64,000 nt of DNA. Source: Euglena gracilis (lineage: Eukaryota > Euglenida > Euglenophyceae > Euglenales). The stretch's first letter is position 1. The number at the start of each line of letters is the position of its first letter. Made by a program: the position numbers and the translations under genes. The stretch is from positions 12,399,443 to 12,463,442 of the forward strand of contig CP154956.1 in assembly GCA_039621445.1 (NCBI GenBank). Direction: 5' to 3'. Positions 53,363-64,000 of the stretch are shown here, one piece after another. The notes under the pieces are model-generated. The model saw nothing but the letters and a program-made list of their open reading frames with translations. It had not been told where the DNA came from and searched no databases.

Positions 53363-53526
53363 TTATGAGGTTGGCGGCAGCCTTCCCGCATATGCTCCCC
53401 GCAAAGTTCATGGTTTGTTCCGCGTTGTTTATAAAGTCCGCGGTAGCCGGCCTCCCTCTGGCCTGCGCCCCAGCACGCTGGATGCCTCGCCTCCTTGCTC
53501 GCACCCGCAAACCCTTCTCCTGGGGT

Positions 53527-53694
53527 AACATACCTGGTTGGGTAGCGACTGTGATCACGCAGGCAGTCCTACTATCTGGCTGCTGCGACTTGCACTTCTC
53601 GCAGCGGCCGGGTAGTGCTGGTCCCCAATGGGGGCCAGCACACAGCTTAATTTTTGGTAGCGGTGGAGAGATGCGCTTGCGCGTCGACCCACCA
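53527..53694 (+). ncRNA. U1 snRNA, copy 20
   Basis: Consensus gene; upstream elements in its promoter region are altered next to the A-rich insert. Confidence 0.9.
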
Positions 53695-53880
53695 TCCTTT
53701 CATGGAAGCAAAAAAAAAGAATAAAAACGAGATCAGTTCCACGTCGGAAGTGTCTGATGGGTCTTTCTTTTTTTTGTGCTTCTGCTGTTGTTTTTTTTTT
53801 TGGGTCGGTCGGAGTTTTTGCCCCAGCGGCCAAAACACGCAACCTGCACCCACGAAGGACCCCAACCCCGAGGGCAACTC

Positions 53881-54073
53881 ATACCCTCTCGGCCTTTTGG
53901 CTAAGATCAAGTGTAGTATCTGTTCTTATCAGCTTAATTTCTGATATATCCAGCACTGCTGGATAAGAAATTAAACTAATTTCTTGTCGGGGGCCAGGGT
54001 TCCCCTCGTGCTTGCACGAGTCCTGCGCCGCGAGTCGCCCTGCTATTGCACTACCGGCAGGCGTGGCTCACCC
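53881..54073 (+). ncRNA. U2 snRNA, copy 20
   Basis: 1083 bp after the previous U2; nucleotide 6 is C (ATACCCTCTCGG), otherwise consensus. Confidence 0.91.
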
Positions 54074-54412
54074 GAGGGAAACCTTTTCATGCACGGGAAA
54101 GAAACGGAGATAGCGGCACGGCGGGGGGGCCGAAAAACCCTGCCCTTCTTCCCACCCATTTTCCCCACGCAGAAAAAAAATCCCTCCCGCACGCTCCCCC
54201 CCCCCCACCGGCCCCCCTCAGCCCAGCCCAGCCCCCCCCCCCCGGCGATTATGAGGTTGGCGGCAGCCTTCCCGCATATGCTCCCCGGAAATTTCATAGT
54301 TTGTCCCGCGGTGATTATAAAGTCCGCGGTAGCCGGCCTCCCTCTGGCCTGCGCCCCAGCACGCTGGATGCCTCGCCTCCTTGCTCGCACCCGCAAACCC
54401 TTCTCCTGGGGT

Positions 54413-54580
54413 AACATACCTGGTTGGGTAGCGACTGTGATCACGCAGGCAGTCCTACTATCTGGCTGCTGCGACTTGCACTTCTCGCAGCGGCCGGGTA
54501 GTGCTGGTCCCCAATGGGGGCCAGCACACAGCTTAATTTTTGGTAGCGGTGGAGAGATGCGCTTGCGCGTCGACCCACCA
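54413..54580 (+). ncRNA. U1 snRNA, copy 21
   Basis: Consensus gene; the 3' flank is changed (TTTGATTGAGGCC). Confidence 0.91.
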
Positions 54581-54763
54581 TCCTTTGATTGAGGCCAAAA
54601 AAAGTAAAAACGAGATCAGTTCCACGTCGGAAGTGTCTGATGGGTCTTTCTTTTTTTTGTGCTTCTGCTGTTGTTTTTTTTTTTGGGTCGGTCGGAGTTT
54701 TTGCCCCAGCGGCCAAAACACGCAACCTGCACCCACAAAGCAACCCAACCCCTGGGAAACCTC

Positions 54764-54956
54764 ATTCCTTCTCGGCTTTTTGGCTAAGATCAAGTGTAGT
54801 ATCTGCTCTTATCAGCTTAATTTCTGATATATCCAGCACTGCTGGATAAGAAATTAAACTAATTTCTTGTCGGGGGCCAGGGTTCCCCTCGTGCTTGCAC
54901 GAGTCCTGCGCCGCGAGTCGCCCTGCTATTGCACTACCGGCAGGCGTGGCTCACCC
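54764..54956 (+). ncRNA. U2 snRNA, copy 21, variant stem-loop I
   Basis: 883 bp after the previous U2. It reads ATTCCTTCTCGGCTTTTTGG and ATCTGCTC for ATCTGTTC; the 70 bp upstream also carry changes (CAAAGCAACCC, CCTGGGAAACC). It is the most altered U2 5' end and may be silent. Confidence 0.85.
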
Positions 54957-55293
54957 GAGGGAAACCTTTTCATGCACGGGACAGTAACGGAGATAGCGGC
55001 ACGGCGGGGGGGCCGAAAAACCCTGCCCTTCTTCCCACCCATTTTCCCCACGCAGAAAAAAAATCCCTCCCGCACGCACCCCCCCCCCCCCCCCCGCCCC
55101 CCCACCCCCCCCCCCCCCCCCCCCGGCGATTATGAGGTTGGCGGCAGCCTTCCCGCATATGCTCCGCGGAAATTTCATAGTTTGTCCCGCGGTGATTATA
55201 AAGTCCGCGGTAGCCGGCCTCCCTCTGGCCTGCGCCCCAGCACGCTGGATGCCTCGCCTCCTTGCTCGCACCCGCAAACCCTTCTCCTGGGGT

Positions 55294-55461
55294 AACATAC
55301 CTGGTTGGGTAGCGACTGTGATCACGCAGGCAGTCCTACTATCTGGCTGCTGCGACTTGCACTTCTCGCAGCGGCCGGGTAGTGCTGGTCCCCAATGGGG
55401 GCCAGCACACAGCTTAATTTTTGGTAGCGGTGGAGAGATGCGCTTGCGCGTCGACCCACCA
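55294..55461 (+). ncRNA. U1 snRNA, copy 22
   Basis: Consensus sequence by eye. Confidence 0.92.
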
Positions 55462-55643
55462 TCCTTTCATTGAAGCAAAAAAAATTAAAAACGAGATCAG
55501 TTCCACGTCGGAAGTGTCTGATGGGTCTTTCTTTTTTTTGTGCTTCTGCTGTTGTTTTTTTTTTGGGTCGGTCGGAGTTTTTGCCCCAGCGGCCAAAACA
55601 CGCAACCTGCACCCACGAAGGACCCCAACCCCGAGGGCAACTC

Positions 55644-55836
55644 ATACCTTCTCGGCCTTTTGGCTAAGATCAAGTGTAGTATCTGTTCTTATCAGCTTAA
55701 TTTCTGATATATCCAGCACTGCTGGATAAGAAATTAAACTAATTTCTTGTCGGGGGCCAGGGTTCCCCTCGTGCTTGCACGAGTCCTGCGCCGCGAGTCG
55801 CCCTGCTATTGCACTACCGGCAGGCGTGGCTCACCC
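55644..55836 (+). ncRNA. U2 snRNA, copy 22
   Basis: 880 bp after the previous U2; consensus sequence. Confidence 0.93.
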
Positions 55837-56169
55837 GAGGGAAACCTTTTCATGCACGGGAAAGAAACGGAGATAGCGGCACGGCGGGGGGGCCGAAAAA
55901 CCCTGCCCTTCTTCCCACCCATTTTCCCCACGCAGAAAAAAAATCCCTCCCGCACGCACCCCCCACCCCCCCGCCCCCCTCCAGCCCAGCCCCCCCCCCC
56001 GGCGATTATGAGGTTGGCGGCAGCCTTCCCGCATATGCTCCCCGGAAATTTCATAGTTTGTCCCGCGGTGATTATAAAGTCCGCGGTAGCCGGCCTCCCT
56101 CTGGCCTGCGCCCCAGCACGCTGGATGCCTCGCCTCCTTGCTCGCACCCGCAAACCCTTCTCCTGGGGT

Positions 56170-56337
56170 AACATACCTGGTTGGGTAGCGACTGTGATCA
56201 CGCAGGCAGTCCTACTATCTGGCTGCTGCGACTTGCACTTCTCGCAGCGGCCGGGTAGTGCTGGTCCCCAATGGGGGCCAGCACACAGCTTAATTTTTGG
56301 TAGCGGTGGAGAGATGCGCTTGCGCGTCGACCCACCA
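56170..56337 (+). ncRNA. U1 snRNA, copy 23
   Basis: Consensus sequence by eye. Confidence 0.92.
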
Positions 56338-56520
56338 TCCTTTCATTGAAGCAAAAAAAATTAAAAACGAGATCAGTTCCACGTCGGAAGTGTCTGATGG
56401 GTCTTTCTTTTTTTTGTGCTTCTGCTGTTGTTTTTTTTTTTGGGTCGGTCGGAGTTTTTGCCCCAGCGGCCAAAACACGCAACCTGCACCCACGAAGGAC
56501 CCCAACCCCGAGGGCAACTC

Positions 56521-56713
56521 ATACCTTCTCGGCCTTTTGGCTAAGATCAAGTGTAGTATCTGTTCTTATCAGCTTAATTTCTGATATATCCAGCACTGCT
56601 GGATAAGAAATTAAACTAATTTCTTGTCGGGGGCCAGGGTTCCCCTCGTGCTGGCACGAGTCCTGCGCCGCGAGTCGCCCTGCTATTGCACTACCGGCAG
56701 GCGTGGCTCACCC
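56521..56713 (+). ncRNA. U2 snRNA, copy 23
   Basis: 877 bp after the previous U2; the stem-loop III loop has GTGCTGGCACGAG for GTGCTTGCACGAG. Confidence 0.91.
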
Positions 56714-57048
56714 GAGGGAAACCTTTTCATGCACGGGAAAGAAACGGAGATAGCGGCACGGCGGGGGGGCCGAAAAACCCTGCCCTTCTTCCCACCCATT
56801 TTCCCCACGCAGAAAAAAAATCCCCCCCCCACCACCCCCCACCCCAACCGGACCCCCTCCAGCCCAGCCCCCCCCCCCCGGCGATTATGAGGTTGGCGGC
56901 AGCCTTCCCGCATATGCTCCCCGGAAATTTCATAGTTTGTCCCGCGGTGATTATAAAGTCCGCGGTAGCCGGCCTCCCTCTGGCCTGCGCCCCAGCACGC
57001 TGGATGCCTCGCCTCCTTGCTCGCACCCGCAAACCCTTCTCCTGGGGT

Positions 57049-57216
57049 AACATACCTGGTTGGGTAGCGACTGTGATCACGCAGGCAGTCCTACTATCTG
57101 GCTGCTGCGACTTGCACTTCTCGCAGCGGCCGGGTAGTGCTGGTCCCCAATGGGGGCCAGCACACAGCTTAATTTTTGGTAGCGGTGGAGAGATGCGCTT
57201 GCGCGTCGACCCACCA
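57049..57216 (+). ncRNA. U1 snRNA, copy 24
   Basis: Consensus sequence by eye. Confidence 0.92.
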
Positions 57217-57399
57217 TCCTTTCATTGAAGCAAAAAAAATTAAAAAACGAGATCAGTTCCACGTCGGAAGTGTCTGATGGGTCTTTCTTTTTTGGTGCTT
57301 CTGCTGTTGTTTTTTTTTTTGGGTCGGTCGGAGTTTTTGCCCCAGCGGCCAAAACACGCAACCTGCACCCACGAAGGACCCCAACCCCGAGGGCAACTC

Positions 57400-57592
57400 A
57401 TACCTTCTCGGCCTTTTGGCTAAGATCAAGTGTAGTATCTGTTCTTATCAGCTTAATTTCTGATATATCCAGCACTGCTGGATAAGAAATTAAACTAATT
57501 TCTTGTCGGGGGCCAGGGTTCCCCTCGTGCTTGCACGAGTCCTGCGCCGCGAGTCGCCCTGCTATTGCACTACCGGCAGGCGTGGCTCACCC
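57400..57592 (+). ncRNA. U2 snRNA, copy 24
   Basis: 879 bp after the previous U2; consensus sequence. Confidence 0.93.
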
Positions 57593-57927
57593 GAGGGAAA
57601 CCTTTTCATGCACGGGAAAGAAACGGAGATAGCGGCACGGCGGGGGGGCCGAAAAACCCTGCCCTTCTTCCCACCCATTTTCCCCACGCAGAAAAAAAAT
57701 CCCTCCCGCACGCCCCCCCCCCCCCACCGGCCCCCCTCCAGCCCAGCCCCCCCCCCCCGGCGATTATGAGGTTGGCGGCAGCCTTCCCGCATATGCTCCC
57801 CGGAAATTTCATAGTTTGTCCCGCGGTGATTATAAAGTCCGCGGTAGCCGGCCTCCCTCTGGCCTGCGCCCCAGCACGCTGGATGCCTCGCCTCCTTGCT
57901 CGCACCCGCAAACCCTTCTCCTGGGGT

Positions 57928-58095
57928 TACATACCTGGTTGGGTAGCGACTGTGATCACGCAGGCAGTCCTACTATCTGGCTGCTGCGACTTGCACTTCT
58001 CGCAGCGGCCGGGTAGTGCTGGTCCCCAATGGGGGCCAGCACACAGCTTAATTTTTGGTAGCGGTGGAGAGATGCGCTTGCGCGTCGACCCACCA
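57928..58095 (+). ncRNA. U1 snRNA, copy 25, 5' end variant
   Basis: The 5' end reads TACATACCTGG (T for A at 57928, probably the first transcribed base); otherwise consensus. Confidence 0.9.
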
Positions 58096-58276
58096 TCCTT
58101 TCATTGAAGCAAAAAAATTAAAAACGAGATCAGTTCCACGTCGGAAGTGTCTGATGGGTCTTTCTTTTTTTGTGCTTCTGCTGTTGTTTTTTTTTTTGGG
58201 TCGGTCGGAGTTTTTGCCCCAGCGGCCAAAACACGCAACCTGCACCCACGAAGGACCCCAACCCCGAGGGCAACTC

Positions 58277-58469
58277 ATACCTTCTCGGCCTTTTGGCTAA
58301 GATCAAGTGTAGTATCTGTTCTTATCAGCTTAATTTCTGATATATCCAGCACTGCTGGATAAGAAATTAAACTAATTTCTTGTCGGGGGCCAGGGTTCCC
58401 CTCGTGCTTGCACGAGTCCTGCGCCGCGAGTCGCCCTGCTATTGCACTACCGGCAGGCGTGGCTCACCC
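58277..58469 (+). ncRNA. U2 snRNA, copy 25
   Basis: 877 bp after the previous U2; consensus sequence. Confidence 0.93.
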
Positions 58470-58803
58470 GAGGGAAACCTTTTCATGCACGGGAAAGAAA
58501 CGGAGATAGCGGCACGGCGGGGGGGCCGAAAAACCCTGCCCTTCTTCCCACCCATTTTCCCCACGCAGAAAAAAAATCCCTCCCGCACGCACCCCCCCCC
58601 CACCGGCCCCCCTCCAGCCCAGCCCCCCCCCCCCGGCGATTATGAGGTTGGCGGCAGCCTTCCCGCATATGCTCCCCGGAAATTTCATAGTTTGTCCCGC
58701 GGTGATTATAAAGTCCGCGGTAGCCGGCCTCCCTCTGGCCTGCGCCCCAGCACGCTGGATGCCTCGCCTCCTTGCTCGCACCCGCAAACCCTTCTCCTGG
58801 GGT

Positions 58804-58971
58804 AACATACCTGGTTGGGTAGCGACTGTGATCACGCAGGCAGTCCTACTATCTGGCTGCTGCGACTTGCACTTCTCGCAGCGGCCGGGTAGTGCTGGTC
58901 CCCAATGGGGGCCAGCACACAGCTTAATTTTTGGTAGCGGTGGAGAGATGCGCTTGCGCGTCGACCCACCA
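58804..58971 (+). ncRNA. U1 snRNA, copy 26
   Basis: Consensus gene; the downstream spacer has GAGATTATTTCCATG for GAGATCAGTTCCACG. Confidence 0.92.
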
Positions 58972-59157
58972 TCCTTTCATGGAAGCAAAAAAAAAGATTA
59001 AAAACGAGATTATTTCCATGTCGGAAGTGTCTGATGGGTCTTTCTTTTTTTTGTGCTTCTGCTGTTGTTTTTTTTTTTGGGTCGGTCGGAGTTTTTGCCC
59101 CAGCGGCCAAAACACGCAACCTGCACCCACGAAGGACCCCAACCCCGAGGGCAACTC

Positions 59158-59350
59158 ATACCTTCTCGGCCTTTTGGCTAAGATCAAGTGTAGTATCTGT
59201 TCTTATCAGCTTAATTTCTGATATATCCAGCACTGCTGGATAAGAAATTAAACTAATTTCTTGTCGGGGGCCAGGGTTCCCCTCGTGCTTGCACGAGTCC
59301 TGCGCCGCGAGTCGCCCTGCTATTGCACTACCGGCAGGCGTGGCTCACCC
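59158..59350 (+). ncRNA. U2 snRNA, copy 26
   Basis: 881 bp after the previous U2; consensus sequence. Confidence 0.93.
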
Positions 59351-59688
59351 GAGGGAAACCTTTTCATGCACGGGAAAGAAACGGAGATAGCGGCACGGCG
59401 GGGGGGCCGAAAAACCCTGCCCTTCTTCCCACCCATTTTCCCCACGCAGAAAAAAAATCCCTCCCGCCCCCACCCCCCCCCCCCACCGGCCCCCCTCCCC
59501 TCCAGTCCCCCCCCCCCCCGGCGATTATGAGGTTGGCGGCAGCCTTCCCGCATATGCTCCCCGGAAATTTCATAGTTTGTCCCGCGGTGATTATAAAGTC
59601 CGCGGTAGCCGGCCTCCCTCTGGCCTGCGCCCCAGCACGCTGGATGCCTCGCCTCCTTGCTCGCACCCGCAAACCCTTCTCCTGGGGT

Positions 59689-59856
59689 AACATACCTGGT
59701 TGGGTAGCGACTGTGATCACGCAGGCAGTCCTACTATCTGGCTGCTGCGACTTGCACTTCTCGCAGCGGCCGGGTAGTGCTGGTCCCCAATGGGGGCCAG
59801 CACACAGCTTAATTTTTGGTAGCGGTGGAGAGATGCGCTTGCGCGTCGACCCACCA
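59689..59856 (+). ncRNA. U1 snRNA, copy 27
   Basis: Consensus sequence by eye. Confidence 0.92.
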
Positions 59857-60039
59857 TCCTTTCATTGAAGCAAAAAAAATTAAAAACGAGATCAGTTCCA
59901 CGTCGGAAGTGTCTGATGGGTCTTTCTTTTTTTTGTGCTTCTGCTGTTGTTTTTTTTTTTTGGTCGGTCGGAGTTTTTGCCCCAGCGGCCAAAACACGCA
60001 ACCTGCACCCACGAAGGACCCCAACCCCGAGGGCAACTC

Positions 60040-60232
60040 ATACCTTCTCGGCCTTTTGGCTAAGATCAAGTGTAGTATCTGTTCTTATCAGCTTAATTTC
60101 TGATATATCCAGCACTGCTGGATAAGAAATTAAACTAATTTCTTGTCGGGGGCCAGGGTTCCCCTCGTGCTTGCACGAGTCCTGCGCCGCGAGTCGCCCT
60201 GCTATTCGCCTACCGGCACGCGTGGCTCACCC
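60040..60232 (+). ncRNA. U2 snRNA, copy 27, variant stem-loop IV
   Basis: 882 bp after the previous U2. The stem-loop IV loop reads TATTCGCCTACC for TATTGCACTACC and the stem GGCACGCG for GGCAGGCG, so binding of the U2B''-like protein may be lost. The next 100 bp also carry changes. Confidence 0.85.
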
Positions 60233-60567
60233 GAGGGAAACCTTTTCATGAACGGAAAAAAAACAAAAAAAGCGGCACAGCGGGGTGGCCGAAAAACCCT
60301 GCCCTTCTTCCTACCCTTTTTCCTCATGCAGAAAAAAAACCCCCCCCGCACGCACCCCCCCCCCCACCGGCCCCCCTCCAGCCCACCCCCCCCCCCCCGG
60401 CGATTATGAGGTTGGCGGCAGCCTTCCCGCATATGCTCCCCGGAAATTTCATAGTTTGTCCCGCGGTGATTATAAAGTCCGCGGTAGCCGGCCTCCCTCT
60501 GGCCTGCGCCCCAGCACGCTGGATGCCTCGCCTCCTTGCTCGCACCCGCAAACCCTTCTCCTGGGGT

Positions 60568-60735
60568 AACATACCTGGTTGGGTAGCGACTGTGATCACG
60601 CAGGCAGTCCTACTATCTGGCTGCTGCGACTTGCACTTCTCGCAGCGGCCGGGTAGTGCTGGTCCCCAATGGGGGCCAGCACACAGCTTAATTTTTGGTA
60701 GCGGTGGAGAGATGCGCTTGCGCGTCGACCCACCA
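60568..60735 (+). ncRNA. U1 snRNA, copy 28
   Basis: Consensus sequence by eye. Confidence 0.92.
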
Positions 60736-60918
60736 TCCTTTCATTGAAGCAAAAAAAATTAAAAACGAGATCAGTTCCACGTCGGAAGTGTCTGATGGGT
60801 CTTTCTTTTTTTTGTGCTTCTGCTGTTGTTTTTTTTTTTGGGTCGGTCGGAGTTTTTGCCCCAGCGGCCAAAACACGCAACCTGCACCCACGAAGGACCC
60901 CAACCCCGAGGGCAACTC

Positions 60919-61111
60919 ATACCTTCTCGGCCTTTTGGCTAAGATCAAGTGTAGTATCTGTTCTTATCAGCTTAATTTCTGATATATCCAGCACTGCTGG
61001 ATAAGAAATTAAACTAATTTCTTGTCGGGGGCCAGGGTTCCCCTCGTGCTTGCACGAGTCCTGCGCCGCGAGTCGCCCTGCTATTGCACTACCGGCAGGC
61101 GTGGCTCACCC
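60919..61111 (+). ncRNA. U2 snRNA, copy 28
   Basis: 879 bp after the previous U2; consensus sequence. Confidence 0.93.
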
Positions 61112-61446
61112 GAGGGAAACCTTTTCATGCACGGGAAAGAAACGGAGATAGCGGCACGGCGGGGGGGGCCGAAAAACCCTGCCCTTCTTCCCACCCATTT
61201 TCCCCACGCAGAAAAAAAATCCCTCCCGCACGCCCCCCCCCCCCCACCGGCCCCCCTCCAGCCCAGCCCCCCCCCCCGGCGATTATGAGGTTGGCGGCAG
61301 CCTTCCCGCATATGCTCCACGGAATTTTCATAGTTTGTCCCGCGGTGATTATAAAGTCCGCGGTAGCCGGCCTCCCTCTGGCCTGCGCCCCAGCACGCTG
61401 GATGCCTCGCCTCCTTGCTCGCACCCGCAAACCCTTCTCCTGGGGT

Positions 61447-61614
61447 AACATACCTGGTTGGGTAGCGACTGTGATCACGCAGGCAGTCCTACTATCTGGC
61501 TGCTGCGACTTGCACTTCTCGCAGCGGCCGGGTAGTGCTGGTCCCCAATGGGGGCCAGCACACAGCTTAATTTTTGGTAGCGGTGGAGAGATGCGCTTGC
61601 GCGTCGACCCACCA
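61447..61614 (+). ncRNA. U1 snRNA, copy 29
   Basis: Consensus gene; the upstream block reads CTCCACGGAATTTTC for CTCCCCGGAAATTTC. Confidence 0.92.
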
Positions 61615-61796
61615 TCCTTTCATTGAAGCAAAAAAAATTAAAAACGAGATCAGTTCCACGTCGGAAGTGTCTGATGGGTCTTTCTTTTTTTTGTGCTTCT
61701 GCTGTTGTTTTTTTTTTGGGTCGGTCGGAGTTTTTGCCCCAGCGGCCAAAACACGCAACCTGCACCCACGAAGGACCCCAACCCCGAGGGCAACTC

Positions 61797-61989
61797 ATAC
61801 CTTCTCGGCCTTTTGGCTAAGATCAAGTGTAGTATCTGTTCTTATCAGCTTAATTTCTGATATATCCAGCACTGCTGGATAAGAAATTAAACTAATTTCT
61901 TGTCGGGGGCCAGGGTTCCCCTCGTGCTTGCACGAGTCCTGCGCCGCGAGTCGCCCTGCTATTGCACTACCGGCAGGCGTGGCTCACCC
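61797..61989 (+). ncRNA. U2 snRNA, copy 29
   Basis: 878 bp after the previous U2; consensus sequence. Confidence 0.93.
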
Positions 61990-62325
61990 GAGGGAAACCT
62001 TTTCATGCACGGGAAAGAAACGGAGATAGCGGCACGGCGGGGGGGCCGAAAAACCCTGCCCTTCTTCCCACCCATTTTCCCCACGCAGAAAAAAAATCCC
62101 TCCCGCACGCACCCGCCCCCACCACCCGCCCCCCTCCCACCCGGGCCCCCCCCCCCGGCGATTATGAGGTTGGCGGCAGCCTTCCCGCATATGCTCCCCG
62201 GAAATTTCATAGTTTGTCCCGCGGTGATTATAAAGTCCGCGGTAGCCGGCCTCCCTCTGGCCTGCGCCCCAGCACGCTGGATGCCTCGCCTCATAGCACG
62301 CCACCACAAACCCTTCTCCTGGGGT

Positions 62326-62493
62326 AACATACCTGGTTGGGTAGCGACTGTGATCACGCAGGCAGTCCTACTATCTGGCTGCTGCGACTTGCACTTCTCG
62401 CAGCGGCCGGGTAGTGCTGGTCCCCAATGGGGGCCAGCACACAGCTTAATTTTTGGTAGCGGTGGAGAGATGCGCTTGCGCGTCGACCCACCA
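62326..62493 (+). ncRNA. U1 snRNA, copy 30
   Basis: Consensus gene, but the 40 bp upstream are altered (CTCATAGCACGCCACCAC for CTCCTTGCTCGCACCCGC), as is the 3' flank. Confidence 0.9.
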
Positions 62494-62675
62494 TCTTTTT
62501 TTTGAAGTAAAAAAAATTAAAACGAGATCAGTTCCACGTCGGAAGTGTCTGATGGGTCTTTCTTTTTTTTGTGCTTCTGCTGTTGTTTTTTTTTTTGGGT
62601 CGGTCGTATTTTTTTCCCCAGCGGCCAAAACACGCAACCTGCACCCACGAAGGACCCCAACCCCGAGGGCAACTC

Positions 62676-62868
62676 ATACCTTCTCGGCCTTTTGGCTAAG
62701 ATCAAGTGTAGTATCTGTTCTTATCAGCTTAATTTCTGATATATCCAGCACTGCTGGATAAGAAATTAAACTAATTTCTTGTCGTTGGCCAGGTTTCCCC
62801 TCTTCCTTGCACGAGTCCTGCGCCGCGAGTCGCCCTGCTATTGCACTACCGGCAGGCGTGGCTCACCC
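62676..62868 (+). ncRNA. U2 snRNA, copy 30, variant middle
   Basis: 879 bp after the previous U2. Downstream of the Sm site it reads TCGTTGGCCAGGTTTCCCCT and CTTCCTTGCACGAG, disturbing stem-loop III. Confidence 0.87.
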
Positions 62869-63202
62869 GAGGGAAACCTTTTCATGCACGGGAAAGAAAC
62901 GGAGATAGCGGCACGGCGGGGGGGCCGAAAAACCCTGCCCTTCTTCCCACCCATTTTCCCCACGCAGAAAAAAAATCCCTCCCGCACGCACCCCCCCCCC
63001 ACCGGCCCCCCTCCAGCCCAGCCCCCCCCCCCCCGGTAGATATGAGGTTGGCGGCAGCCTTCCCGCATATGCTCCCCGGAAATTTCATAGTTTGTCCCGC
63101 GGTGATTATAAAGTCCGCGGTAGCCGGCCTCCCTCTGGCCTGCGCCCCAGCACGCTGGATGCCTCGCCTCCTTGCTCGCACCCGCAACCCTTCTCCTGGG
63201 GT

Positions 63203-63370
63203 AACATACCTCGTTGGGTCGCGACTGTGACCACGCAGGCAGTCCTACGATCTGGCTGCTGCGACTTGCACTTCTCGCAGCCGCCGGGGAGGACCGGTCC
63301 CCACTGGGGGCCAGCACACAGCTTAATTCTTGGTAGCGGTGGAGGGATGCGCTTGCGCGTCGACCCACCA
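63203..63370 (+). ncRNA. U1 snRNA, copy 31, degenerate
   Basis: More than ten substitutions: ACCTCG for ACCTGG at the 5' end, GACCACG for GATCACG in stem-loop I, CCGCCGGGGAGGACCGG in the stem II/III region, and AATTCTTGG at the Sm site. It is probably a pseudogene or a low-quality stretch. Confidence 0.8.
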
Positions 63371-63549
63371 TCCTTTCATTGAAGCAAAAAAAATTAAAAC
63401 CGAGATCAGGTCCACGTCGGAAGTGTCTTATTTTTCTTTTTTTTTGTGCTTCTGCTGTTGTTTTTTTTTTGGGTCGGTCGGAGTTTTTGCCCCAGCGGCC
63501 AAAACACGCAACCTGCACCCACGAAGGACCCCAACCCCGAGGGCAACTC

Positions 63550-63742
63550 ATACCTTCTCGGCCTTTTGGCTAAGATCAAGTGTAGTATCTGTTCTTATCA
63601 GCTTAATTTCTGATATATCCAGCACTGCTGGATAAGAAATTAAACTAATTTCTTGTCGGGGGCCAGGGTTCCCCTCGTGCTTGCACGAGTCCTGCGCCGC
63701 GAGTCGCCCTGCTATTGCACTACCGGCAGGCGTGGCTCACCC
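63550..63742 (+). ncRNA. U2 snRNA, copy 31
   Basis: 874 bp after the previous U2; consensus gene. The window ends 258 bp later, before the next U1. Confidence 0.93.
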
Positions 63743-64000
63743 GAGGGAAACCTTTTCATGCACGGGAAAGAAACGGAGATAGCGGCACGGCGGGGGGGCC
63801 GAAAAACCCTGCCCTTCTTCCCACCCATTTTCCCCACGCAGAAAAAAAATCCCTCCCGCCCGCACCCCCCCCCCCCACCGGCCCCCCTCCAGCCCAGCCC
63901 CCCCCCCCCGGCGATTATGAGGTTGGCGGCAGCCTTCCCGCATATGCTCCCCGGAAATTTCATAGTTTGTCCCGCGGTGATTATAAAGTCCGCGGTAGCC

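Larger units (their letters stand above)
35908..64000 (+). repeat. Linked U1-U2 snRNA tandem array
   Basis: Head-to-tail units of about 877 bp, each with one U1 and one U2 gene on the plus strand. U2-to-U2 distances range from 844 to 1170 bp, nearly all the difference coming from a C-rich tract between U2 and the next U1. The U1-U2 spacer (183 bp) is almost constant. The array starts inside a U2 gene and continues beyond the window. Confidence 0.95.

Noticed and set aside
35898-63963. Many 60-240-residue open frames repeated through the array (Pro-rich, or reading HYRQAWLTRGKPFH)
   Set aside because: They overlap U1, U2 and C tracts on both strands, change with C-tract length and share no family. 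They are by-products of the snRNA repeat.

Overview
This window is nuclear DNA of a euglenid, most probably Euglena gracilis or a close relative. Two things support this. The Euglena spliced-leader exon (ACACTTTCTGAGTG... ending in T8CG) lies at 31486-31513. The whole right half is a tandem array of spliceosomal U1 and U2 snRNA genes. There are no bacterial-style operons. Most of the DNA is low-complexity or repeated, with long G, C, A and T runs.

Layout. 1-27 kb is repeat-rich DNA: diverged dispersed repeats, G/C-run minisatellites and foldback elements. On the minus strand, short protein-like segments bounded by GT and AG can be joined in consistent reading phase from 14333 down to 9270 (14 segments). 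I read them as an intron-rich gene of unknown product. Further candidate exons lie at 19499-19257, 7875-7754, 5619-5557 and 4795-4505. Two foldback elements built on an AAGCGCAA-type motif lie inside predicted introns of this gene.

26.7-33.1 kb holds a broken non-LTR retrotransposon of the type with a C-terminal restriction-like endonuclease. On the minus strand, reverse transcriptase, thumb, CCHC knuckle and endonuclease follow one another, with several frameshifts. Two DNA transposons, each with terminal inverted repeats and a target-site duplication, sit inside the knuckle-endonuclease region. Head-to-head with this, on the plus strand, is what looks like the 5' part of the same family. 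It starts exactly with the spliced leader, has a leader with about 100-bp repeats, then an ORF with two 2A-like ribosome-skipping motifs. The arrangement suggests a trans-spliced retrotransposon RNA that inserted with a 5' inversion.

33.1-34.4 kb carries two arrays of a 33-bp repeat (8 + 8 units) and a perfect 43-bp-arm hairpin. 34.4-35.9 kb is repeat DNA.

35.9-64.0 kb is a head-to-tail array, about 877 bp per unit, of [U1 - 183 bp - U2 - about 332 bp], all on the plus strand. It has 31 U1 genes, 31 full U2 genes and one 5'-truncated U2 at the left edge, and it runs off the right end. U1 and U2 act together at the start of spliceosome assembly (5' splice site and branch site), so a 1:1 linked array gives matched gene dosage. 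The U1 5' end reads ACATACCTG rather than the usual ACTTACCTG in nearly all copies. This predicts best pairing to CAG|GUAUGU.

All calls are by eye. RNA ends are uncertain by a few bases, and exon calls are manual predictions without transcript support.
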